DNA of 64,000 bases from CALMEC01 sp963706315 (GTDB lineage: Bacteria; Actinomycetota; Thermoleophilia; Miltoncostaeales; Miltoncostaeaceae): contig CAVPMA010000015.1 of NCBI GenBank assembly GCA_963706315.1, positions 310,001 to 374,000 on the forward strand. Reading direction: 5' to 3'. Both the position numbers and the translations under genes were made by a program. Shown one piece after another: positions 15,415 to 23,461 of the stretch. The first letter of the stretch is position 1, and each line of letters begins with the position of its first letter. The notes under the pieces are model-generated. The model was not told the DNA's origin. It saw nothing but the letters and a program-made list of their open reading frames with translations, and did not search any database.

Positions 15415-16825
15415 AGAGCGTCGTGCGCCCCACGATGTACAGCGTCCGACCCGCGCCGACCGCGGGCGAGTACCGGCCGTCGTTCCCGGTCCAGCGCTTC
15501 TCGCCGGTGGCGACGTCCAGGCCGTAGGTACGGTCTGGCTGGCCCCGTCGCGCGAGCACGGACGTGTACACCGTGTCGCCAACGACGGTCGCGGAGCCTG
15601 AGATGCGACCACCGGCGTCGAATGCCCAGCGCACCTTGCCGTTCGCCAAGTTGAGTGCCTCGAGCTTGCCGTTGTAGGAGCCGATGAACACGGTGCCGTT
15701 CGCGATCGCCGGGCTGGAGTAGACGAACGCGCCGCCGGTGCTGTGTCGCCACAGCTGCTGTCCGTTCGACGTGCGGAACGCGACGACGGCGCCCCCCACG
15801 TCGCCGATCACCGCCACGTCGCCCTGCACGGCCGGCCCGCCGTAGAAGCGCTTGCCGAGCTTCCGCCTCCAGACCTCGGTGCCGTCGCTCGCGCGGACCC
15901 CGTAGACGGTGCCGGAGTAGTCGCCGAACACGATCAGATCGCCCGCCTGCGCCGCGCTGCCCTTGATGTCGTCGGCCGCCGGGAACGACCAGCGGGGCCG
16001 TCCGGTGCCGGTGGCGACCGCGTACAGGCGGCCGTTCCAGGCACCCACGTACACGCTCTGGCCGACGACGAGGGGAGACGACTCGATCGGGCTGCTGCCG
16101 GTCGAGTACTCCCAGGCCTCGCGGCCGTTGACGAGCTCGTAGGCGACGAGCCTGCCGTCCATGCCCGACACGATCACCCGGCGCTCGTCGGGGAGGATCG
16201 CCGGCGAGGAGGCGATGTAGTTGGACTCGCTGTGCTTCTTCTGCCACTTCACGCCGCCCGTGCGGGCGTTGAAGACGATGATGCGGCCCCGGTTGGTGGT
16301 CAGCACGACGTTGCCCCGCGCCACGGCCGGCGGGAACTCGAGGAGCGCCTTGCCGCGGTACTGCCATGCGGGGGGACCCGACGGCGGCGGCACGTCGACC
16401 GCCGGGACGTACCGTGTGCGGGCGGGCCCGCCGCCGTATTGGGGGCTCTGCAGCTGCGGCTGGTAGAGGGGGATGGTGGCCTCGTTGCGCCCCGGGAGGA
16501 TTGTGCGGGAGTCCGGCGAGTGGGTCGGGATCGTCGCGTATGCGACGGCGGTGTTCGACGGGAGCGTCGCGTGGCCGTCGGCGTCGGTCGTCGCGGCAGG
16601 CCCGACCTGGCTGCCGTCCCCGCCCAGCGCCGCGACGGATGCCCCCGGGATCGGAGCCCGTGTGTCGCCGTCAACGACGGTGATCCGAAGTCCGGTCGTG
16701 GGTGACCCGCCGGTGCTCGAGACGGTCGCCGAGTCGTCGCCTCCGCCACAACCCGCGACGCCGAGGACGGCCAGGATGCCCGCCATGCCCAGCGTGGCGA
16801 TCCGGCCGCGGCCGCTACGCGTCAT
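15395..16825 (-). CDS. PQQ-type beta-propeller lipoprotein
   Basis: A 476-residue lipoprotein: signal with lipobox LGVAGC (Cys near residue 26), then a carboxypeptidase-regulatory-like Ig segment (residues about 45-115, GLRITVVDGDTRAPIPGASV), then a seven-bladed PQQ-like propeller (residues about 145-476). Blade sequences such as WKFDAGGRISGSA match those of the downstream neighbour, so the pair arose by duplication. It is exported and anchored outside the membrane, next to the Wzz-like gene. Confidence 0.86.
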   Translation of the reverse strand: MTRSGRGRIATLGMAGILAVLGVAGCGGGDDSATVSSTGGSPTTGLRITVVDGDTRAPIPGASVAALGGDGSQVGPAATTDADGHATLPSNTAVAYATIPTHSPDSRTILPGRNEATIPLYQPQLQSPQYGGGPARTRYVPAVDVPPPSGPPAWQYRGKALLEFPPAVARGNVVLTTNRGRIIVFNARTGGVKWQKKHSESNYIASSPAILPDERRVIVSGMDGRLVAYELVNGREAWEYSTGSSPIESSPLVVGQSVYVGAWNGRLYAVATGTGRPRWSFPAADDIKGSAAQAGDLIVFGDYSGTVYGVRASDGTEVWRRKLGKRFYGGPAVQGDVAVIGDVGGAVVAFRTSNGQQLWRHSTGGAFVYSSPAIANGTVFIGSYNGKLEALNLANGKVRWAFDAGGRISGSATVVGDTVYTSVLARRGQPDRTYGLDVATGEKRWTGNDGRYSPAVGAGRTLYIVGRTTLYAYPAP

Positions 16826-17633
16826 CCGCCCGCCCCGCGGGGCTTCCCTTCCAGATGAACACGATGATGGCGCCCACGATGAGCCCCAGGATCGCGCCGA
16901 AGATGACGCTTCGCAGTCGCTGCCCGGGTCGCGCCGACGACGACGCGGAGGTCGCCTTCGAGATGATGTACGGCTGTTCGATCTGCTTGGTCTTCACCAG
17001 CGAGAGCGTGTTGTCATCGACGTCCAGTTGGACGATCGAGAGTTCCTGCGTGAGCGACGAGAGGACCGTGTCCGGGGCCGCGGGCCCCTTGCGACGGAGG
17101 CGGTCCAACTCGGCCTGGATCGCGTCGACCCGGGCATGACCGTCGTCGACGAGCTTCTGGTACGAGTCGAGTACACCCTTGTAGCTGTCTTGAACGAACG
17201 AGTAGACGACGTCGGCGTAGGCATTCGCGACCGCGATCGCGGTCTCGCGGTCGGTGTCCTGATAGTGGATTGTCGCGACGGTGGGCTGCGTGCCACCGGC
17301 CGCACCCGGAATCCGGTCGACGCTGAAGTTCACGCCGTCGCGCACCTGCTCCACCGGTACGCCGGCGGCGTCCGCGGCGGCCTGCAGGAACTTGTCGGCT
17401 TTCAGCACCTTCTGGGCGGTGGTCTGCGTCGTGAGGGGCGTGGGAACCGGCACGCCGGTCTTCGCCGTCGTCGCGAGTCCGAGGTAGACGATGCTAGAGG
17501 CGGAGTACGTCGTTTCCCGGACGAGGCTGGTGAGAAGGCCGATCAGCGCCGCGGCGACCGCGGCGACGAGCAGCACCCAACGGCCGGACCACAGCACACG
17601 GCCGTAGTCCCTGAGCGTGATCTCCCGTTCCAC
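16815..17633 (-). CDS. Wzz-like polysaccharide chain-length/co-polymerase protein
   Basis: A 272-residue protein with two membrane helices (residues about 20-37 and 242-262) flanking a mostly helical extracytoplasmic region with coiled-coil potential (VDAIQAELDRLRR). This is the polysaccharide co-polymerase topology. It begins EREITLRDYGRVLWSGRWV. No tyrosine kinase domain is attached. It overlaps the propeller lipoprotein gene by 11 bp. Confidence 0.87.
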   Translation of the reverse strand: MEREITLRDYGRVLWSGRWVLLVAAVAAALIGLLTSLVRETTYSASSIVYLGLATTAKTGVPVPTPLTTQTTAQKVLKADKFLQAAADAAGVPVEQVRDGVNFSVDRIPGAAGGTQPTVATIHYQDTDRETAIAVANAYADVVYSFVQDSYKGVLDSYQKLVDDGHARVDAIQAELDRLRRKGPAAPDTVLSSLTQELSIVQLDVDDNTLSLVKTKQIEQPYIISKATSASSSARPGQRLRSVIFGAILGLIVGAIIVFIWKGSPAGRADDA

Positions 17634-17643
17634 CGGCAGGAAC

Positions 17644-18639
17644 CTACCGTCCGTCCGGGACGACCCGAAGCCCGCCGGGTGCCCGTTCGAGGATGAGTTG
17701 GTCGAGAAAGCGGGTCATGACGACGCCCGGACGGTGACGCCCGACCCGCGATTCGGGGTGCTCGCCGGCGGCCATCCGGACGATGAGCTCCGGGTAGGCA
17801 CCGCCGGCAGCCAGGGGAAGGGGGAAGGCGCCGCCGAAGCGCGTGTTGATGTCGGTGATGCCCTGGATGACGCCGCCCTTGCGGAAGCACTGGACGGTCG
17901 ACGGTCCGCGCAGTGCGAGGGCCTCGACGGTGCGGACGGCGAGCTCCGTGAGCTCGGGATCGTCGAGCGTCTCACCCTTGACCTGCTCGCCACCCTTGGC
18001 CTGCAGCATCGCCCGCGGGATGGCTCCCAGGGCCCGCCCGCCGAGGTCGCCGAGGCAGTCGATCGAGAACTCCGTGCCGTCGAGCGCCTGCTGATACACC
18101 GATTCGAGTGGTGAGTACCGCTCGAAGAACGCGAGCTCGTTCGCGTCCGCTGCCCGGTAGATGTGGCGTGCAGCGAACCCCAGGCGCGGCTTGAGGAGCA
18201 CCGGGTATGGCAGATCCGCGGGGTCGACCTGCCCGGGCAGCCACGTCGGCGGGGACGGGAGGCCGGCGGCCTGCAGCATGAGATGGCACTCCCACTTGTC
18301 CTGGCAGCCGAGGGCGACGGCCGGCTCGGGGACGAAGACCGCCGTGCCGGTCTCGGCCAGCACGGGGGCCGCCTCGGCGAGCTTCACGGGGTCGAGGTCG
18401 GTGAGGGGCAGCACGGCGAGGATGCGCCCGGCGCGGCAGGCATCCACGACCGCCTCCCCGTAGCCGGGGTCGTCGACCATCGGCAGATCGACGACCCCGT
18501 CGGCCTCGAAGCGCGTCGGCGAGACCTCGCCGGCGTCGCTCACCAGGACCCGGCCGGTGTGGGGACCGTCTCGCAGGGCCTCGCGGAACGCCCGGACGAT
18601 GTCGACGCGCTGCCCGGCGCAGGTCAGCAGGACGCTTAC
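17644..18639 (-). CDS. ATP-grasp protein (carbamoyl-phosphate-synthase-like)
   Basis: An ATP-grasp enzyme with motifs QDKWECHLML, YPVLLKPRLGFAARH and INTRFGGAFPL (ATP and metal binding). The first canonical start is GTG 18543, giving 299 residues. However the same frame reads VLLTCAGQRVDIVRAFREAL upstream, which is the normal beginning of this family. The homology therefore starts at a GTA codon at 18639 that overlaps the upstream TAA as GTAA. Other genes here use GTGA, so a G-to-A change may have removed the start. I extend the gene to 18639. Role in the glycan cluster is unknown, perhaps amino-acid or peptide ligation to a sugar. Confidence 0.75.
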   Translation of the reverse strand, partial: VSVLLTCAGQRVDIVRAFREALRDGPHTGRVLVSDAGEVSPTRFEADGVVDLPMVDDPGYGEAVVDACRAGRILAVLPLTDLDPVKLAEAAPVLAETGTAVFVPEPAVALGCQDKWECHLMLQAAGLPSPPTWLPGQVDPADLPYPVLLKPRLGFAARHIYRAADANELAFFERYSPLESVYQQALDGTEFSIDCLGDLGGRALGAIPRAMLQAKGGEQVKGETLDDPELTELAVRTVEALALRGPSTVQCFRKGGVIQGITDINTRFGGAFPLPLAAGGAYPELIVRMAAGEHPESRVGRHRPGVVMTRFLDQLILERAPGGLRVVPDGR

Positions 18640-19286
18640 CTCGGCGACGGCGCTTCCTCCCCGTCGCGGGCCGGCAGGTCGAACCCGCCGGACTCACCCC
18701 GGTACGTGTCGTCGCGACGAGCGACGACGACGGCGGTGCGAAGCAGGATCGCCAGGTCGCGCCGAATGCTCCAGCCGTCGACGTACTCGATGTCGATCGC
18801 GATCCGCTCGGACCACGGGATCGCCGCTCGGCCCCGCACCTGCGCGAGGCCCGTGATGCCGGGTCGCGCATCCAGTCTGCGCCGCTGCTCCGGCGTGTAC
18901 CGCGCCACCTGCGCGGCTACCGTGGGGCGGGGACCCACGATGCTCATGTCGCCTCGCACGACGTTCCACAGCTGCGGAAGCTCGTCGAGCGAGAGCCGCC
19001 GCAGGACGTGTCCGGCCCGGGTGATGCGGGGGTCGTCGGCGTCGATGGCGAGGCCGGCGCCCATCGACTGGGCGCCGACGACCATCGTACGGAACTTCAG
19101 CAGCCGGAACGCCCGCCCATGAAGCCCGACGCGCTCCTGGCGGAAGATCGCCGGGCCCGCCGAATCGCGGCGCACCCAGATGCCGATCGCGATCATCACC
19201 GGCAGGAGCAGGATGAACGCGGGCACGGCGACGGCGAGGTCCATTGCCCGCTTCGCCCGCCCGCCGACGGCGGGTGGGGTGGTCAC
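18636..19286 (-). CDS. Sugar-phosphate transferase initiating glycan synthesis
   Basis: A 216-residue monotopic phosphoglycosyl transferase of the bacterial sugar transferase family. One N-terminal hydrophobic segment (residues about 15-34) precedes the conserved RQERVGLHGRAFRLLKFRTM, LDELPQLWNVVRGDMSIVGPRP and PGITGLAQVRGR motifs. The DE pair is the catalytic Asp-Glu dyad. It transfers a sugar-1-phosphate to undecaprenyl phosphate, the first step of repeat-unit assembly. GTG 19286 is the start. Confidence 0.93.
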   Translation of the reverse strand: MTTPPAVGGRAKRAMDLAVAVPAFILLLPVMIAIGIWVRRDSAGPAIFRQERVGLHGRAFRLLKFRTMVVGAQSMGAGLAIDADDPRITRAGHVLRRLSLDELPQLWNVVRGDMSIVGPRPTVAAQVARYTPEQRRRLDARPGITGLAQVRGRAAIPWSERIAIDIEYVDGWSIRRDLAILLRTAVVVARRDDTYRGESGGFDLPARDGEEAPSPR

Positions 19287-19329
19287 GCGGGGTCGCGGGG
19301 GAAGCCGGTCACGGTCAGGGATCCTAGTG

Positions 19330-19485
19330 GTGCGCCAGGGGAATCGCGTGATGGTTTCGGCGAGCGAGACCGAGCGAGGCCAAGACGGAGTATTTCCCGT
19401 ATATCGGGACTATGCGGGAAACCGAGGGCACCGCCTCGCGAAGCGGTGCAGCCGGCGAATCCGTATCGCGATTCCCCTGCCGCAC
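19330..19485. repeat. 156-bp element with nested inverted repeats
   Basis: The ends are a 19-bp inverted repeat with one mismatch: left GTGCGCCAGGGGAATCGCG (19330-19348), right CGCGATTCCCCTGCCGCAC (19467-19485). Inside are TTTCCCG/CGGGAAA arms (19393-19399, 19415-19421) and GCACCGC/GCGGTGC arms (19428-19434, 19443-19449). The element ends 43 bp before the initiating transferase start, so it could be a folded 5' leader, an attenuator, or a MITE-like insertion. No coding capacity was found in the 244-bp gap. Confidence 0.75.
19428..19449 (-). terminator. Stem-loop inside the nested repeat element
   Basis: GCACCGC, an 8-nt loop, then GCGGTGC, a perfect 7-bp stem in the gap after the GT4 gene on the minus strand. 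It lacks a U-tract, so it may be an attenuator or processing hairpin rather than a classical terminator. Confidence 0.35.
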
Positions 19486-19530
19486 AACTCGCTTCCACGG
19501 CGTGATGGCCCGCGCCGTCCGGGCGGCGCG

Positions 19531-20784
19531 CTACCGTCGGGATGCCCCGACTGCGTCACGGTCCACGCCGGCCGACCTGTGACAACCCTCGACGACATCG
19601 ACGAACCGCTCGGCGAGGACGCGCCGATCGTAGTGGGTGCACACGAACCCAGCCCCGGCGGCTCCCAACCGGGCCGCCAGGGCGCGGTCGGCGGCGAGGC
19701 TCCGGATGGTCGCGGCCATCGCGTCGGGGTCCTCGGGAGGGATCGCGAACCCGCATCCGGAGCGTTCGACGAGCTGTGACAGCTCGCCCGGCGGGACCGC
19801 GGCGATGACGGGCTTGCCGGCCCCCATGTAGTCGAACGTCTTGTTGGGGAGGGCCCCGGCGAAGAGCGGCCGGTCCTGATATGGGAGAAGGCAGACATCG
19901 GCGCGGGCCAGCCAGGCGGGTACGTCGTGCTTGGGCACCGGGTCGACGAACGCCACGTTGGCGAGCCCGCGGCGCTCGGCGTCGGCCTGAAGCGTCGCCT
20001 TCTGGTCGCCGCCCCCGACGAGCACGAAGCGCACCGAGGAGTCGTCGCGGAGGCGGTCTGCGGCGTCGAGCACCGTCCCCAGGGAGCTGTAGGTGCCGTG
20101 TGCGCCGACGTACATCGCGACGAAGGCGTCGTCCGGCACCGGCACGTCCGCGGGTGCGGGAGCGCGGTCCACCAAGTCGACGCCGTTCGTGATCAGCGTC
20201 ACCCGAGCCGGCGGGACGCCCTTTGCCACCACCCCGTCGCGGATCCCCTCGGTCAGGGCGATCACGCGCGCCGCGCGGCGGTAGCAGAACCATTCGAAGA
20301 CCTTCGCGACCCGGTCCAGGGCGCTGCCCCGCCGGATCAGCCCCATGGCGACGGCGGAATCCGGCCACAGGTCCCGCACCTCGAGGACGAGCGGCGCGCG
20401 CTTCACGAATGCCACCACGGCGGCGCCGGCGGCGGCGGGCAGCGACGGCGACGAGGCGACGACCACGGCGGGCCGCGGCGCCCGAAGGCCGGTCACCAGC
20501 GCCCAGAACGCGAAGCTCAGGTAGTTCGCGAGCCGCGAGCGGAGGTCGCGGCCGTATCCCGGGGTCGCGTAGGTCCTCCACACGACCAGGCCATCCTCCG
20601 TCGTGCGGACGATCCGCCGTCCGCGGTACCCGTCGGGCACATGCCGCTCCTTGTGCTGGACGAACGAGGTCACCACGTGCACCTCGTGCCCGCGCTCGGC
20701 GAGCGCCCGCGTGTGATGCCAGTGGCGGACCCCGCCGGGCTGGTCGCCGCGGACGAAGTACTGGGAGACGTAGAGGACCCTCAT
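19531..20784 (-). CDS. Glycosyltransferase family 4 (WcaI-like)
   Basis: A 417-residue GT-B enzyme beginning MRVLYVSQYFVRGDQPGG, with LEVRDLWPDSAV near residue 137 and the C-terminal GT4 donor-binding region FDYMGAGKPVIAAVPPGE near 315-332. The YFxPE-like start and RDLWPD motif are those of WcaI/fucosyltransferase-like enzymes in exopolysaccharide clusters. The donor sugar is not predictable. Its start overlaps the upstream GT4 stop by ATGA. Confidence 0.9.
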   Translation of the reverse strand: MRVLYVSQYFVRGDQPGGVRHWHHTRALAERGHEVHVVTSFVQHKERHVPDGYRGRRIVRTTEDGLVVWRTYATPGYGRDLRSRLANYLSFAFWALVTGLRAPRPAVVVASSPSLPAAAGAAVVAFVKRAPLVLEVRDLWPDSAVAMGLIRRGSALDRVAKVFEWFCYRRAARVIALTEGIRDGVVAKGVPPARVTLITNGVDLVDRAPAPADVPVPDDAFVAMYVGAHGTYSSLGTVLDAADRLRDDSSVRFVLVGGGDQKATLQADAERRGLANVAFVDPVPKHDVPAWLARADVCLLPYQDRPLFAGALPNKTFDYMGAGKPVIAAVPPGELSQLVERSGCGFAIPPEDPDAMAATIRSLAADRALAARLGAAGAGFVCTHYDRRVLAERFVDVVEGCHRSAGVDRDAVGASRR

Positions 20785-22271
20785 GCTCGCCTCGCGAGCT
20801 CGCCGTAGAGCGCGACGAGCTTCGCGGCCTCACCCTCGAAGGTCATGTGCTCGAGGAAGGCGGCGCGACCCGCGGCCCCCATGCGGGCGGCCCGGGCCGG
20901 GTCGCGCAGGAGCTCGGCGATGGCGGCGGCGTGGGCGGCCGGGTCGTCGTGCGGCACGATCAAGCCGCAGCCGGCCTGGCCGACGATCGCCGCGGTGCGG
21001 GTCAGATCGCTCGCGACCAGCGGGCGCCCCGACGCCATGGCCTCCATCACCTTCGTGAGGCGTCCGCGATCGTTGTTCGGGGTGCGCCGCAGCGGGATCC
21101 AGACGACCGCCGCCCGCGAGAGGAGCGCCGGCACGTCGTCATATGCCACCGACCCGAGGTGCTCCACCCGGGGCGGCAGGGGTGGGGGCGTGCCCGGGCC
21201 GGCAAGCAGCAGGCGCGCGCCCGGCACGTCAACCATCGGGAACGCCTCAAGCATCAGGGGGAGCCCTCGTGAGGCGTCCAGCGCGCCGACATAGAGCACG
21301 ACCGGTCCCTCGGGCGGACCGGTCTCCGGAAAGCGTGACCGCGGCGCGAAGTTCGCCACGCTCACAGCGCGGACGCCCGCCTCGGCGAAGCCGATGGCCA
21401 TGTCCTCGGTCACGGCGACCACGGCGTCGACGCGTCCGGCGAGCGTCCGCTCCACCCGTTCGACCGCGACGGCGGTCGGGCGCCGTAGTCGTGACGGGAT
21501 CCACGGCTTCGTGCGGGTCGTCTGGCCGAGGTACTCGTGGGCGTCGTAGATCACGGGCCGGCCGGTGGCCAGGCGGAGCATCCACGCCGCTGGGAGAAGC
21601 TCCGGATCGTGGATGTGCACGATGTCGGGCCGCCGCCGCCGGGCCTCGGCGACCAGCCGCCAGCCGGCGACGATCCGCCGGGCCCGTGCGGGGCGCTTCG
21701 CGAGGCCGAGGACGGTCGCGTCGGCGCCCGCTGCCCGCAGGGCCATGACCTCCTTGTGGAAGATGCGCCCGTCATCCGGTCGGTGCACGCTCGTGAGGTG
21801 CAGGACCCTGAGCCCGTCGAGCCGGACGGGCGGTGGCGGTGGATGCTCACCGGCCGGACGCAGACGCCACCCCAGCGCCAGGAGTCCGTCCAGGGTCGCG
21901 TCGTCCCAGTCGCCGATGGCGATGCCCTCGCCGGGGAGCGGGTCCGCGGCGGCGTCCACGAGACGGATGACGGGCGTCTCGGGAGGGGTGTCGAGCGCGA
22001 CGCCGCCCGGCGCGATGACCGTATGCCCGGCGAGCCGTGCGGAGTCGGATGCCGGAAGGGGCCGGTCGACCAGGACGACGGGCCGCGACAGGTCCGGCCA
22101 AACCGAGCCGATCTCCGCTCCCGCGGCGGCTGCGAGGCGCTCGGCGTGCCGGTCGTTCGGTGCGACGAGGACGGTGGGGATCACGCCGCGCCACGCAGCC
22201 GCGCGAAGCCGGGCGCCCAGGGCCGCATCGCCCGTGGACACGAGCGCGACCTCGCGGGCCACGCCGCTCAT
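20781..22271 (-). CDS. Glycosyltransferase family 4 with extra N-terminal domain
   Basis: A 496-residue protein. Residues about 145-496 form a GT-B/GT4 enzyme (LRVLHLTSVHRPDDGRIFHKE start, VHIHDPELLPA, YDAHEYLGQTTRT, and MEAMASGRPLVASD). The first 145 residues look like a degenerate additional Rossmann-like domain (VALVSTGDAALGARLRAAAW). This is longer than usual GT4 proteins. ATG 22271 gives an ATGA overlap with the upstream GT4. Confidence 0.88.
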   Translation of the reverse strand: MSGVAREVALVSTGDAALGARLRAAAWRGVIPTVLVAPNDRHAERLAAAAGAEIGSVWPDLSRPVVLVDRPLPASDSARLAGHTVIAPGGVALDTPPETPVIRLVDAAADPLPGEGIAIGDWDDATLDGLLALGWRLRPAGEHPPPPPVRLDGLRVLHLTSVHRPDDGRIFHKEVMALRAAGADATVLGLAKRPARARRIVAGWRLVAEARRRRPDIVHIHDPELLPAAWMLRLATGRPVIYDAHEYLGQTTRTKPWIPSRLRRPTAVAVERVERTLAGRVDAVVAVTEDMAIGFAEAGVRAVSVANFAPRSRFPETGPPEGPVVLYVGALDASRGLPLMLEAFPMVDVPGARLLLAGPGTPPPLPPRVEHLGSVAYDDVPALLSRAAVVWIPLRRTPNNDRGRLTKVMEAMASGRPLVASDLTRTAAIVGQAGCGLIVPHDDPAAHAAAIAELLRDPARAARMGAAGRAAFLEHMTFEGEAAKLVALYGELARRA

Positions 22272-23461
22272 CCGGTCAGGGCCTCGTACAGGCGGGCATG
22301 CGCGCGGGCGTTGGCGGCCCACGTGTACGTCGACGTCGCCCGAACGAGCGCCTCCGCCTCGAAGCGCGCGCGAAGCTCGCCGTCGCCGAGGAGCCGGCGC
22401 AGCGCCTCGGCGAGCGCGTCCGCGTCACGCGGCGGCACGAGCAGCCCGGTGGCCTCGTCGTCGACGATCTCGGGGGTGCCGTCGACGGCGGTCGCGACCA
22501 CCGCGCGGCCGCACGCCATCGCCTCGCAGACGACCGTGGGGAGTCCCTCGCTGAGGCTCGGCAGGCAGAAGACGTCGCCCGCGGCCATCCATAGCGCCAC
22601 GTCGTCGTGTGGCACCTTGCCGACGAACCGGATTCGATCGGCGACCCCAAGCTCTCGTGCCCGTGTCTCGAGGGACCCGCGGAGTTCGCCGACCCCGGCG
22701 ACCGTCAGGAGCGGCGCGCCCGCCGGGTCGCGGGCGAGGACTCCCATCGCCTCGACGAGCGTGTCGATGCCCTTGCGCCGGGTGAGCACGCCCACGAAGG
22801 CGACGATGCGCTCGTCGAGCGGCAGCCCGAGCCGGCGCCGGGTCTCCGCGCGGTCGCGCGGGAAGAACACGCGCGCATCGGCCCCGTTCGGCACGACGGC
22901 CACCGGACGTTTCGGGGTGGCGAGCGCTTCGCATGCGCCGCGCATCGCGTGGCTCACCGCGACGATCTGGTCGACCCAGGCAACCGCCTCCTCGACCTGG
23001 GTTCGCTGGCTGCCGCCGCGGGCGGGCACGTCGAGCACGTCGGCGCGGTGCGCGGTGGCGAGCACCGGCACGCCCAGGCGCTCGCCGACGCGCGCCGCCG
23101 CCCAGCCGTCCGGCACGAGCATGTGCGCATGGATCACGTCGAACGGCCAGCGCTGGTGGATGCGGGTCAGCGGACCGGCGATCGCGAAGCGCATCGCCTC
23201 GGCGTTCCAGTGGCCAAGGAGTCCGCCCGGCAGGGTCACTTTCCGCGGGTAGAGGACGGGCACGCCGTCGACCCGGTCGACCCCCGGGACGTCCCGGTAG
23301 CGCTCCCACCGCTTGAGGAACGGGGGCGCGAAGCCCTTCGGCGACACCACCCGCACGTCGTGACCGAGCTCGATGAGCGCCCCGACCTGCTCATGCACGA
23401 ACGTCCCGGCCGTCGGGTCGGCCGGGCTCGGGTACAGGTGCGACAGCACCAAGATCCTCAC
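22268..23461 (-). CDS. Glycosyltransferase family 4
   Basis: A 397-residue GT-B enzyme: start VRILVLSHLYPSPADPTAGTF, HAHMLVPDGWAA near residue 107, VVPNGADARVFFPRD near 190, and the donor site LPSLSEGLPTVVCEAMACGR near 303-322 with the conserved E-x7-E pair. The GTG at 23461 overlaps the O-antigen-ligase-like stop (GTGA). Probably a cytoplasmic step in repeat-unit assembly; sugar unknown. Confidence 0.92.
   Translation of the reverse strand: MRILVLSHLYPSPADPTAGTFVHEQVGALIELGHDVRVVSPKGFAPPFLKRWERYRDVPGVDRVDGVPVLYPRKVTLPGGLLGHWNAEAMRFAIAGPLTRIHQRWPFDVIHAHMLVPDGWAAARVGERLGVPVLATAHRADVLDVPARGGSQRTQVEEAVAWVDQIVAVSHAMRGACEALATPKRPVAVVPNGADARVFFPRDRAETRRRLGLPLDERIVAFVGVLTRRKGIDTLVEAMGVLARDPAGAPLLTVAGVGELRGSLETRARELGVADRIRFVGKVPHDDVALWMAAGDVFCLPSLSEGLPTVVCEAMACGRAVVATAVDGTPEIVDDEATGLLVPPRDADALAEALRRLLGDGELRARFEAEALVRATSTYTWAANARAHARLYEALTG

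Noticed and set aside
16815..17633. Possible BY-kinase attached to the Wzz-like protein
   Set aside because: No P-loop or Tyr cluster is present after the second membrane helix; only the co-polymerase part exists.
19393..19449. RfaH ops element (GGCGGTAG) on the minus strand
   Set aside because: GGCGGTGC is similar but differs in two of the last bases, and no RfaH or other ops features were found.
19330..19485. Insertion sequence
   Set aside because: No transposase frame is present and no flanking direct repeat was seen, so only a MITE-like or regulatory element remains possible.
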